Shown one piece after another: positions 22,352 to 34,100 of a DNA stretch of 37,873 nt. The stretch spans positions 1 to 37,873 of the forward strand of contig JBEIJQ010000009.1 in the NCBI GenBank assembly GCA_040380145.1, written 5' to 3'. The notes below the pieces were generated by a model that was given only the letters and a program-made list of their open reading frames with translations, searched no databases and was not told where the DNA came from. Each line of letters starts with the position of its first letter. The stretch's first letter is position 1. The translations under genes and the position numbers were made by a program. This stretch comes from JBEIJQ01 sp040380145 (GTDB taxonomy: Bacteria; Bacteroidota; Bacteroidia; Chitinophagales; Saprospiraceae).

Positions 22352-23770
22352 ATGGCTGACCAACATTACAGCTTTTACAAAGGAGTGGAAAACTACTTTG
22401 ACAAAGCGGCCGCGCTCACCAACCTTCCCCAAGGGCTCTTGCAGCAGATCAAGGTCTGCAACGCCATTTACCAGATGAACTTCCCCGTCAAGATCGACGA
22501 AGACTATTTGGTGGTGGAAGCCTACCGCGTCCAGCACAGCCACCACCGCCTGCCGACCAAGGGCGGCATCCGTTTCGCACTCAATGTCAACCAAGACGAG
22601 GTGATGGCGCTCGCCGCGCTGATGAGCTACAAGTGCGCGATCGTGAACGTGCCTTTCGGCGGCGCCAAGGGCGGCGTCAAGATCGATCCCAAGAAATTCA
22701 CCGTGGACCAGCTGCAGCGCATCACGCGCCGCTACACCACCGAACTGATCCGCAAGAACTTCATCGGCCCCGGCATCGACGTGCCGGCGCCCGACTACGG
22801 CACGGGCCCCCGCGAAATGGCCTGGATCGCCGACACCTACATCGCCTTCAAAGGCGGCGACATCGACGCGGCAGCCTGCGTGACGGGCAAGCCGGTCGAA
22901 CTGTACGGCATCACCGGTCGCACCGAGGCCACCGGCCGGGGCGTTTTCTACGGCCTGCGCGAACTCTGCAGCGTCGAAGCGGACATGAAGGAAATCGGGC
23001 TCACGCCCGGCCTCCAAGGCAAAACGATGGTGCTCCAAGGTCTCGGCAACGTGGGCCAGTACACCGGCCAGATCTGCCAGGACGAAGGCGGCGTCAAGAT
23101 CATCGCCGTCACCGAATACGAAGGCGCGATCCACAGCAAGGACGGCATCGATATCCACGCCCTGCTCGAGCACCGCAAGAAAACGGGCTCCATCCTCAAC
23201 TTCCCCGGCGCGCAAAACCTCAACAGCCGCGAAGAAGGCCTTGAAATCGAGTGCGACATCCTCGTTCCCGCCGCCCTCGAAAACCAGATCAACGCCGACA
23301 ATGCACACCGCATCAAGGCCAAGATCATCGGCGAGGCCGCCAACGGCCCCGTGACGCCCGAAGCAGAGGCCATCCTCCTCAAAAAAGGCGTTATCATCGT
23401 GCCCGATATCTACCTCAACGCCGGCGGCGTGACGGTTTCCTACTTCGAGTGGATCAAAAACTTGTCGCACATGCGCTTCGGCCGCCTCGAAAAACGCTTC
23501 GACCACGCCCGCTTCGCCGGCTTCGTCGATATGGTCGAGCGCACCACGGGCAAGACCATCGGCGAACGCGAACGCAACCTGATCTCCAAAGGCGCCGACG
23601 AGATCGATCTCGTACGCTCCGGCCTCGAGGAAACGATGGTGGAAGCCTACCACGAGATCCGCTCCATCTGGAAAGGCAGCGACAAAGTGGCCGACCTCCG
23701 TACCGCCGCTTTCGTGTGCGCCATCCAAAAGATCGGAAAAGACTACGTCAACCTCGGGATTTTCCCCTGA
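22352..23770 (+). CDS. Glu/Leu/Phe/Val dehydrogenase (glutamate dehydrogenase type)
   Basis: 472 residues. The dehydrogenase core has PFGGAKGGVKIDP (catalytic Lys106) and the Rossmann loop GLGNVG (230-235). The middle segment PGIDVPAPDYGTGPREMAW and the later EAANGPVTPEA are typical of glutamate dehydrogenases. It should interconvert glutamate and 2-oxoglutarate plus ammonia with NAD(P)H in the cytoplasm; cofactor choice is not clear from sequence alone. The gene lies between two terminators (22303-22326 and 23797-23831), so it is a single-gene transcript. Strong use of C-ending codons suggests high expression. Confidence 0.93.
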   Translation: MADQHYSFYKGVENYFDKAAALTNLPQGLLQQIKVCNAIYQMNFPVKIDEDYLVVEAYRVQHSHHRLPTKGGIRFALNVNQDEVMALAALMSYKCAIVNVPFGGAKGGVKIDPKKFTVDQLQRITRRYTTELIRKNFIGPGIDVPAPDYGTGPREMAWIADTYIAFKGGDIDAAACVTGKPVELYGITGRTEATGRGVFYGLRELCSVEADMKEIGLTPGLQGKTMVLQGLGNVGQYTGQICQDEGGVKIIAVTEYEGAIHSKDGIDIHALLEHRKKTGSILNFPGAQNLNSREEGLEIECDILVPAALENQINADNAHRIKAKIIGEAANGPVTPEAEAILLKKGVIIVPDIYLNAGGVTVSYFEWIKNLSHMRFGRLEKRFDHARFAGFVDMVERTTGKTIGERERNLISKGADEIDLVRSGLEETMVEAYHEIRSIWKGSDKVADLRTAAFVCAIQKIGKDYVNLGIFP

Positions 23771-23796
23771 TCTTTCGGTGGTTTCCCCGCCCCCGC

Positions 23797-23831
23797 ATCC
23801 CCTTCCAAGTCTCTTGGAAGGGGATTTTTTT
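23797..23831 (+). terminator. Strong Rho-independent terminator after glutamate dehydrogenase
   Basis: A perfect 13-bp stem (ATCCCCTTCCAAG with CTTGGAAGGGGAT) around TCT, followed by seven T. Confidence 0.85.
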
Positions 23832-23841
23832 GTGCTCGCTC

Positions 23842-24549
23842 TCAGCTGCTCATTTTGCCCTCGTCGGCAAAACTGTAATAGCCGCCTTCGCCCACGATCA
23901 GGTGGTCCAGCACCGCGATTTCCAACTGCTCGCCGGCCGCCCGCAGCTTGCGCGTGATGTCCAGGTCGCTTTGGCTGGGGCGGGTGTTGCCGGAAGGATG
24001 GTTGTGGCACAGGATGATCGAGGAGGCCAAGGTTTCGATGGCTTTTTTGAAAATCATCCTGGCGTCCACCACAGTGCCGCTCACCCCGCCCGAACTGATC
24101 CTTTCCCGTCCGATCACGCGGTTGGCGCGGTTGAGCAGCAGCATCCAAAATTCTTCGTGGGGCAGGTCCACCAACAGGGGCGCCAGCACGTTGTAGGCAT
24201 CCCGACTGGAAACGATCTGCGGCCGGTCCTTGGGCTCCACCGTCTGCCGGCGCCGGCCCAGTTCGAGCGCCGCGGCAATGGCCACTGCCCGCGCCGAACC
24301 TATCCCGCGGTGCTTTTGCAGCTCGTGCGGCGAGGCCTTGCCCAGCTCCTGCAAACAATTGCCGAAGCCGGTCAATACCCGCCGCGCCACGTCCACGGCG
24401 GTTTCGTTGCGGGTGCCCGAGCCGATCAGGATGGCCAGCAGTTCGGCGTCGCTTAGGGCGTTGCGGCCCCTGGAGACCAGTTTTTCGCGGGGGCGGTCTC
24501 CTTCGGCCCAGGTCTTCATGGTGGTCTTTTCGAGGTTCTGATAAGTCAT
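23842..24549 (-). CDS. radC: RadC/JAB domain protein
   Basis: 235 residues from an ATG at 24549; a second in-frame Met at 24519 is also possible. Residues about 10-100 form the N-terminal helical domain with an HhH-like motif (HRGIGSARAVAI). Residues about 105-230 form the JAB/MPN domain with zinc motif HNHPSGNTRPSQSD: His182, His184 and Asp195. This is full-length RadC. Despite the historic name 'DNA repair protein', its role is unsettled; the JAMM fold implies a metalloprotease-like or nuclease-like activity. It is convergent with glutamate dehydrogenase. A 10-bp hairpin lies about 60 bases upstream of the start. Confidence 0.9.
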   Translation of the reverse strand: MTYQNLEKTTMKTWAEGDRPREKLVSRGRNALSDAELLAILIGSGTRNETAVDVARRVLTGFGNCLQELGKASPHELQKHRGIGSARAVAIAAALELGRRRQTVEPKDRPQIVSSRDAYNVLAPLLVDLPHEEFWMLLLNRANRVIGRERISSGGVSGTVVDARMIFKKAIETLASSIILCHNHPSGNTRPSQSDLDITRKLRAAGEQLEIAVLDHLIVGEGGYYSFADEGKMSS

Positions 24550-24607
24550 GGCAACAGTTTTTTGGTTTAAAAAAAGGGTTCGGAAAATCGGTTTTTGGCC
24601 AAAAGAA

Positions 24608-24638
24608 GGGCCCGTCTCCCCTTGGGAAAGACGGGCCC
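24608..24638 (-). other. Hairpin in the radC upstream region
   Basis: A perfect 10-bp stem, GGGCCCGTCT/AGACGGGCCC, with an 11-base loop. Read on the minus strand it is followed by TTCTTTTGG, a weak T-run, so it could be a terminator or an attenuator ahead of radC. Role not established. Confidence 0.4.
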
Positions 24639-25107
24639 CTCCGGACGATCGGTTTTCCCGCCGATCGCCGCGATTGGAAAACCACTCTTTATTATATCCC
24701 CAAAAACGCCAAAAGGTAACATCCCCCAGAACCATTTTGGAGGCTCTCTTTCTCTCAATTCATTTTTTTTCAGAGATTTAAAAAATAATTTTTTTTTTAA
24801 AAGCCTTGGGCAAACTTAAAAAAAAGGGCCTACCGGCGGGCGATCTTTTTTTTCTGCATTGTCGTTGGATTTTTGCGGCTGGCCCCATTTGCGTTTTTTT
24901 AGATTTTCAGATGGTCGGCAACGTGTTTTTCGCGGGATGGTTCGTGTAATTTGAATCTTGCTTCTTCTGTTCGGCCTAATGGCAATGAAAAATATTGTTT
25001 TTGATGGATTTGTTTGACTGCGATAGGGGATTGCTGTGCGAGCGAACAACGAACGGTGAATTGCCGCTTTTCAGAGCGAATTTTCGTTTATTATGACCTA
25101 AAAGCCT

Positions 25108-25115
25108 TAATTTTG
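25108..25115 (+). promoter_or_regulatory. -7 element TAATTTTG before the giant protein gene
   Basis: An exact match to TAnnTTTG, 43 bases before the ATG at 25159. The -33 element is not clear. Confidence 0.45.
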
Positions 25116-25158
25116 TCCTTTGAAACCGCCATTGATAACCTTTCCAAAACCTATTCCC

Positions 25159-28100
25159 ATGTCCTTGCGTACTGCCCAAATTTTTGGGCTCTTTTTGTTG
25201 TTTTTGGGCTTGTTGGGAGCTGCTCCTCTTGCTGCCCAAACCACTGTGAGCATTCCCAATGGCGGTACCTTTACGGGCGAGTCCCACAATGCGGGACCGA
25301 TCTACCGCTCTTCTGCCAGCAGTGGTTATGATGCCAGCCGATATGCCTATGTCTATACGGCGGCCGAGCTGGGCATTCCTTCCGGTTCTAGCATCACATC
25401 GTTGGCTTGGTACAAAGGCAACAATACGGAGACGGTCGGCAATGGCCAGCTGAAGATCTATCTGAAAAATTCCGCCGTGACCAACTATACCGCAAACACG
25501 GCCTGGACGACCTTGATCAGTGGTCTGACGCCCAGTATGGACGCCTCGGTGGCGGTGCCCGCCACGATCGGTTACATTCCGTACACGTTGACCACGCCCT
25601 TCGTTTATACCGGCGGCGGTTTGGAGATCATGGTGGAGTGGGATATCAGTGCCGTGGCAGGCAATCCGACCACGGGTGCTTTCAACTGGCGGTACAATCT
25701 GGTGACCGACCGCAACATGGGGCGTGTCAACACCACCTTGACCGCAATGGCAGCCCAAGATCTGAGCATCACCAACAACGGAATCGCATCGCTGAACGAT
25801 TTCCGTCCCTGGATACAGATCGCCTATTCGGCGCCGATCGCCCTGAACCCGGGCCTGGGGGCGTTCACTTCTCCCGCTTCGCCTTTGTGCACGGGGCCGA
25901 CGAACATCACCTTGCCGTTGAACAACCTCGGCACGAACGCACTGACCAACGCGACGATCGACTGGACGGTCAACGGCGTGGCGCAGACGCCCTATTCTTT
26001 TTCGGGCAATTTGGCGGGCAACGGGGGCACCACCAGCATTACCTTGGGCACGATCAATGTATTGGCCAACACTTTGTATTCGATCAGTGCGACCATTTCC
26101 GACGCCAACAATGGCGGTACGGACGGTGATCTGACCAACAATTCCCGGAGCCTGACCAACCTGCAGAACGGACTTTCGGGCGCTTACACCATCAACGCTG
26201 CTCAGGCGACCGGTGGCAACAACTTTCAAAGTTTCACGGACATGGCCTCCGCGCTCAACAACCGGGGGCTGTGCGGTCCCACCACGGTTTCGGTGACGGT
26301 GGGTTCCGGGCCATATACAAACCAGCAGATTTCGTTGGGGCAGCTCATCGGTTCGTCCTCTGTGAATACCCTGACCATTGACGGTAACGGAGAGACCTTT
26401 TCATTCAACTCCACCAACACCAATGTTCGCTACGGTATCCAGTTGAACGGAACCGATTTCGTGACGATCCGCGAGATGAACATTGTGGGAACGGGCACCA
26501 CGGGCACCGATTTCAACTGGGGCATCCACCTCACGGCCTCGGCCAACAACAACGTCATCACAGACAATACCATCCAATTGAGCACTGCTTCGACCGTGAT
26601 CACGGCCAATGTCTGCGGCATCGTGGCCAGCGGCAGCAATACGGGAGCCACTACCGCGGGCGATCCCACCAACAACACCCGCATCGCCCGCAACACCATC
26701 ACCGGAGGATATTATTCCGTTATTTTGGTCGGCAACGGAACCACTTCACAATCCTTGAACAACGAGATCTCGAACAACACCCTAAACGACTATTACTTCT
26801 GCGGGATTTATTTGGGAGGGCAGAACAATGTACAGGTATTCGACAACGTCATTGCGCGCCCCACCCGCAGCAACAACCCTGCGACCGTTTACGGTACCTA
26901 CGCGCTTTCCGGCATCATCGGCTCCGAATTTTACCGCAATGCCATCCACAGCCCCTTTTCTGGAGCGCCCACATCCGCGAGCGCTTATTATGGAATGTAC
27001 TTTTCGGGATCGGATGCGGCTGTTGGCAACGAGAACATTTTGTTCAACAACATCCTGTACAATTTCAACGGTCTCGGCAACCAGTACGGTATCGCCAATT
27101 TCGGATCGGACTACATGCGCATCTACCATAATTCGATCGACATGGCCGGCACGAATCCATCGGCCACGGGATTCACCTACGGCATCTACCATAGCACGGC
27201 CGCGATCGGAATTGATATTCGCAACAACATGGTTTCGGTGACCCGTGCCGGTTCAGGGCTCAATGTGGCCATTTACTTCAACGCCTTTTCCACCATTACG
27301 TCGAATTACAACAATCTGTTCGCGAGTGGGACCAGTGCGCATGTGGGCAATTTTATCGGCACCACTTATACGACATTGGCGAACTGGCAGACCGTGAACG
27401 CCAGCGCTTACGATGCCAATTCCACTTCAGTTACCCCCACCTATGTCAACGCCGCGTCGGGCAACCTGACTCCTTCCAATTCTTCTGTCAACAATACGGG
27501 AACCCCTTTGGCGGCCGTCGCCACCGATTATTTGGGAACGGCGCGGGACGCTGCCACTCCGGACGTGGGCGCCTATGAATTCACTCCGATGGGATTGGAC
27601 GCCGGGGTAGCGTGGGTTTCGCCGACCGTGCCCATGGCCGCCGGATCGCAGACCATCACGGTCAGCATCAGCAACACCCAGTCCACGCCGATCACGGTCG
27701 TTGAGCTCAACTATTCCGACGGGGCCTTGGTCAACGAGGCCCAGACTTTCGGATCGCTCAACCTGCAGCCGGGCCAGTCCACCAACCTGTCCTTTACGAC
27801 CGCCTATTCGCTGAGCGGGTCGGCTTCGATCACCGTCACGATCACATCGGTGAACGGCGTGGCCGACGACAATGCCGCCAACAACACGGTCGTGCAGGGT
27901 CTTTGTCCGGCACTTTCGGGCATCTACACCATCAACAATCTCGTGGCGACCGGTGGCACGAACTTCACCTCTTTCAACGATGCGGTGAATGCGCTGAGCA
28001 GTTGTGGAATGGCAGGCCCGGTGGTGTTCAACGTCAACGCGTCTTCCGGCCCTTACACGGAGCAGGTGGTGTTCCCGGCCACCATCGTGAACCTCGGCAC

Positions 28101-31100
28101 CTATTCTCTGCGCATCAACGGCAACGGGCGGACCCTGCGGGCAACCCCCAACACCAGCGCCCGCCACGTGGTTTGGCTCAACGGTGCAGACTCGGTCACG
28201 ATTTCCAACCTCAACATAGTCGGCTTGGATCCTACTTTCGGCTATGGAATCCGCCTCTCCAACCAAGCCAACAACAACACCATCAGCAACTGTACGGTCG
28301 ATATGTCCGCCATCACCAGTACGGCAGCGGCCAATTCGGCGGGCATTTGTGCGTCTGCCAGTGCCACCGCTCCCACCGGTACCGGCAACAACGCCAGCAA
28401 TACCTTGATCAGCAACAACAACATCCTCGGCGGGGCATCCGGCGGGCCTTACTATGGGATAGCATTGTGCGGAAACAGCCCCGGAGCGGACTGCAACGAC
28501 AACATCATCCAAAACAATACCATCCGGGATTTCTTGAACAACGGCATTCGTCTGATCAACACCCTGCGAACGGTGGTGGACAACAACCAGCTCTCGCGGC
28601 CCAATATCACCATCGCCTCCGCCGTGGACGCGATCAATCTCACGGGCACCGGCAACCCGGGCACCGTGATCAAAAACAACCGCATTTTCAACATATATGG
28701 CGGCAACACGGCCCACACCAACATTGCCTATGGTTTGGACATCGTTTGCGACGGCACGGTGTCCCAACCAATCCGGTTGTTCAACAACTTGGTCGTTTTG
28801 GGTGACAACAGCGGTGGGACCTATTTGGCCAACCTCAGCAGCGCCGACTATGTGGATTGTGTTTTCAATACGTTTGTATCGGACTACTCGGCCGCCACGG
28901 CGGGATTGACCCGAGGCGTGAACGTCTCCGGTGCGTGCAGCAACCTCAACATTTCCAACAACGTGGTCAGCATCACGCGCGGGGGAACGGGCGCCAAGCA
29001 TGCCATATATTATGGAGCCGCCCCCACGAGCTCCACGGCGAACTACAACGATTACTATGTGTCGGCGCCGGCCGGCACCAACTTCATTGGTTTTTTGAAC
29101 ACCGACCAGGCCACCTTGGTAAACTGGCAGGCTTCTTCCGGTCAAGATGCCAACAGCGTGAGCGCTGATCCGCAGTTCACCAGTCCGGCCTCCAACGATT
29201 ACACCCCGGTCAACATCGCACTCAACAACATCGCGACGCCAATTGCCTATGTGACAACGGACATCAACGCTGCGGTCCGCGGAGCGAGTCCGGATCTCGG
29301 AGCCTTTGAGTTCACGCCCCCCAGTGACGATGCCGGTGTACAGAGCTTTACCTTCAACGCTTGTCCGGGCTCGCAGACGATTTCGGTCGTGGTGCGCAAC
29401 TTTGGTCTGGTGCCTTTGACTTCGGTTGTCGTGACGGCCACCTTGAACGGCACGGCGCTGCCCAACTCCGGCAACACGTTTACTGTGAACATCCCGACCG
29501 CTGGCACCCAAAGCGTTTCCCTCGGTTCGGTCACCTTGTCGGACGGAGTCTCCTACACCTTGGTCGCCAGTTCGAGCCTGCCCAACGGCAACTCCGATGC
29601 CAACGCGGCCAACGATGGGGCCAACCAGACTTTCGTGACCGCAATGAGCGGTACTTATACCATCAACTCGGCCCTGCCCACTGCCGGCTCCAATTTCCAG
29701 ACTTTCCAAGCGGCGGCGGCGGCATTGGCCAACACCGGTGTCTGTGGACCGGTTACTATCAACGTTGTTTCCGGATCCGGACCCTACCTCGAACAGGTCA
29801 ATTTCGGTGCTATCACGGGCACGTCGGCGACCAACACCGTCACCATCAACGGAAACGGCCAAACACTGCAGTTCGCGCCCGATGGCACCAACCGCCATAT
29901 TCTGCGCCTCAGCGGGGCCGATTACATGATGTTCAACAACTTAGTTGTCCGAGGGACGGCAGCCGATTACGGTTACGGCATCCATTTGTACAACCAGTCG
30001 GACTACAACACCTTTTCCAATTGCACCGTTGATCTGGGCGCCATTACCAACACCTTGGCGGCCCAATCGGCGGGCATCGTGGCTTCCAACTCCACTTTGA
30101 CGACAACCACAGCGGGCAACAATGCCAACAACTGCGTGATCACCAACTGCCAAATCCTCGGATCGGCATCCGGTGGTCCCTATTACGGGATCATCTTTAA
30201 CGGCAACACGGGCGGTTTGGACTGCAACAACAACCGGTTTACCGACAACACCGTCACCAATTTCTACAACAATGGCATTCGTCTGATCAATTCCAGCGGA
30301 TCCGTGATCACGGGCAACGCGCTTTCTCGTCCGGACATCACCGCCGTTGGTGCCACGGACGGCATCTACCTCTCGGGTACATCCCACGCCGATGCTGTGA
30401 TAGCCAATAACCGCATTTTCAATCTCTATGGCGGTTCCACTGCTTCCACCAGCGCGTCCAACGGCATCAACATCGCCTCCGACGGGTTGGTCGGCCAACC
30501 GATCAAGGTGTACAACAACGTGGTGCAGATCGGCAACAACAGCGGAACGGCCTATCCGCTGAACATCAGCGGAACGGACTACCTCGAGGCCTATTTCAAT
30601 ACCTTGGTCGTTGACAATGCGGCTTCCACCGCCGGCACCGTTCGGGGCATATTTGTGCAGGGTACTACTACCAACCTCAATATTTCCAACAACGTGGTGA
30701 GTATTACGCGCGGAGGCACGGGCACCAAGCATTGCATCTACATCGGTGCGACCCCCAGTGCTTGGACGGCCAATCGCAACGTGTACCACCTCGCGGCCCC
30801 CGCCGGCTCCAACCACATCGGCTTCTTCGGCGCCAACCGCACCGCGCTGGCCGACTGGCAGACGGCCTCCGGCCAAGACGCAAATACCCTGTCCGCCGAT
30901 CCGTTGTTTGCCAACGCAGCTGCGGGCAATTTGGCTCCTACCGCAATGGCCATCAACAACACGGCCTCCGCGGTCGCCTATGTGACGACCGACTTCAATG
31001 GCGTCGCCCGCGCGGCCTCGCCCGACCCCGGCGCTTACGAGTTCACGCCGCCAGCCGATGACGCCGGCGTACAGAGTTTTTCGTTCACCAATTGCGCGGG

Positions 31101-34100
31101 CTCGCAGACGATCAGTGCCGTGGTCCGCAATTACGGTCTGACCACCCTGACCTCCATCGTCGTGACGGCCACGTTGAACGGCACGGCGCTGCCCAACTCC
31201 GGCAACACCTTCACGGTCAACATAGCCTCCGGCAGCACCCAGAGCGTGAACCTCGGTTCGGTCACCTTGTCCAATGGTGTTTCCTACACCCTGTCCGCCG
31301 AAACCGGCTCGCCCAACGCCAACCCCGATGCCAATGCGGCCAACAACGCCGCCAGCCAGACCTTCACCACCGCGTGGAGCGGCACTCTGACCATCAACTC
31401 GGCCCAGGCCACCTCGGGCAGCAACTTCCAGACTTTCGGCGCGGCTGCCGCGGCGCTGGCCGCCGACGGGGTGTGCGGCCCGGTCACGATCAATGTCGCA
31501 GCCGGATCCGGACCATATACCGAACAGGTTGATTTCGCGGCCATCACGGGCACCTCGGCCGCCAACACGGTCACCGTCAACGGCAACGGGGAAACCCTGC
31601 AGTTTGCGCCCGATGCCACCAACCGTCACATCCTGCGCCTCAGCGGGGCGGACTACATGACCTTCAACAACCTGGTCGTCCGCGGCACCTCGGCCGACTA
31701 CGGCTACGGCATCCATTTGTACAACCAGTCGGACAACAACACCTTCTCCAACTGTACCGTCGATCTGGGAGCCATCACCAACACCCTGCCGGCCCAATCC
31801 GCCGGCATCGTGGCCTCCAACTCCACCACCGCCACGACCACGGCTGGCAACAACGCCAACAACTGCACGGTCTCCAACTGCCAGATCTTGGGATCTGCGT
31901 CCGGCGGGCCGTATTACGGGATCGTTTTCTGCGGCAACACGGGCGGTTTGGACTGTGCCGGCAACCAATTCACCGGCAACACCTTGACCAATTTCTACAA
32001 CAACGGCATCCGTTTGATCAACACCAGCGGATCGGTGGTCACCGGCAACGCGCTTTCGCGCCCGGACATCACGGCCGCTGGCAACACGGAGGGGATCTAT
32101 CTCACGGGCACTTCCCACGCGAACGCCGTGATCGCCGACAACCGCATCTCCAACCTTTACGGAGCGGCCCCCAACTCGACCGGCACTTCCAACGGCATCG
32201 ATATAGCTTCCGACGGCGTTTCGGGCCAACCGATCAAAGTGTACAACAATGTGGTGCAGATCGGCAACAACAACGGGACGGCCTATCCGCTGAACCTCAA
32301 CGGGGCCGATTTCGTCGAGGCGGTCTTCAACACCCTTGTCGTGGACAACGCGGCCTCCACTGCGGGAACCGTTCGAGGCATTTTTGTGCAGGGGGCCACT
32401 TCCAATCTCACCGTTTCCAACAATCTGGTGAGCATCACGCGCGGGGGTACCGGTGCCAAGCACTGCATTTATGTGGATGCCGCCCCCAGCTCTTGGACGG
32501 CCAACCGCAACGTCTATCACCTCGCGGCCCCCGCCGGCTCCAACCACATCGGATTTTTTGGCGCCAACCGCACCGCGCTGGCCGACTGGCAGACGGCCTC
32601 CGGCCAAGACGCCAACGCCCAGGCCGCCGATCCGTTGTTCGTGGATGCCACAGTCGGAAATTTTGCCCCTACACAATTGTCCATCAACAACATGGCCACT
32701 ACGGTCGCCTATGTGGCCACCGACTTCAACGGCCTTGTCCGTGGGGGCTCGCCTGATCCGGGAGCTTATGAGTTCACGCCGGCGCCCTGCCAAAATCCGC
32801 CCACTGCCGGTACGGCCAGTTCGGACAAAACAGCGGTCTGCCTCAACGAAACATTCAACCTGTCTATTTCGGGCTATACCTTCGGTGCCGGACAAACCTA
32901 CCAGTGGCAATCTTCCACGGACGGCAACTCTTGGTCCAATATCGCCTTGGCCACTGCTGCCACTTTTTCGACCACTTTGTCGACGAGCACTTACTACCGC
33001 TGTTTGCTGACCTGTGGCGCATCAGCCGCTTCGACGCCGGCCCTGGTGGAGCTCAATCCTTTTTACGTTTGCTATTGCACGGCGGTCCATGCATCCGCAT
33101 GCTCTTCCAACCACATTACGAACGTGTCGGTCCAGGGCACGGCCATCAACAACTCCTCTGCCTGCGGCAACGCCAACGCCCAAGCATTCACGATCTATCC
33201 CGCCGGGCCGAGCACGACGGCCACTTTGGGGCTCGGACAAACCTACACCCTGAGCGTGTCGGTGTTCAACGCCACGCTGAACCAGACGATCTCCGTTTGG
33301 ATCGACTACAACCGCAACGGGGTGTTCGAAGGCAGCGAGTGGTACCAAGTGTCGGCCAATGCTCCGAATGGCGTGCCCCAGACACTTGCCGTCACCATTC
33401 CCGGTTCCGCTCAGTTTGGGCCCACGGGCATGCGCATCCGCAGCCGTCCGGTCGGAAGCCCCAACGGCGCCTCCGATGCCTGCACGTCTTTTGGCGGCGG
33501 TGAGACCGAAGACTACATGGTCACCATCGCCTGCTCTTCTGTGACGGGCAAGGTCTATGTGAACGACAACGCCACGGGCGGCAACAACGGTACATCTTGG
33601 GACAATGCCTACAACGACATCTATGTGGCGCTCGCCAATGCGGCCCCGGGACAGACTGTCTGGGTGGCCCAAGGATCTTATCTGCCCACCAACGCCGCCC
33701 TCCGCACCGCCACCATCAACCTCCGGCCAGGGGTATCCCTGATGGGCGGCTTCCCGGACGGCGTTTGTCCCGTGCCGGCGGACCGCAACTGGGCCGTTTA
33801 CACGACCACCATTTCCGGCGACATAGGGGCGGCGGCCAACAACACCGACAACAGTTATCGGGTGATGACCGCTGTGAATGTGGGTTCCGGGGTAACGGTG
33901 GACGGCTTCACTTTCCGCGATGCGGCGGGCAATGCTTTCGGCGGCGGCCTATATGTGGCGGCCATCGGGGCCGGCTCGACCAGTTCTCCCAGTTTTGTCA
34001 ACTGCACCTTCACCGGCAACACCACCACCCAATTCGGTGGCGGGGCCGGCGTATTCGCTTCCAACGGCGGAAACGCTTCGCCCTCTTTCACCAATTGCGT

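Larger units (their letters stand above)
24550..25158. other. Divergent intergenic region between radC and the giant T9SS protein
   Basis: About 600 bases, AT-rich with several A and T runs. It contains the hairpin at 24608-24638, a weak GC-rich hairpin near 24826-24853 flanked by A and T tracts, and a -7 box at 25108-25115. No gene, tRNA or repeat array is supported. Confidence 0.55.

Noticed and set aside
22181..24685. 834-codon minus-strand frame running from ccmD through glutamate dehydrogenase into the radC region
   Set aside because: It crosses two strong terminators and lies in a different frame from radC; it is a shadow ORF.
26177..32790. Possible CRISPR or short tandem array because of the regular repetition
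   Set aside because: The period is 1731-1740 bases, in frame and protein-coding; there are no short repeats with unique spacers.
27427..32910. Two long minus-strand frames (823 and 989 codons) opposite the giant protein
   Set aside because: They arise because the tandem modules repeat the same codon bias; there is no start context and no recognisable domain.
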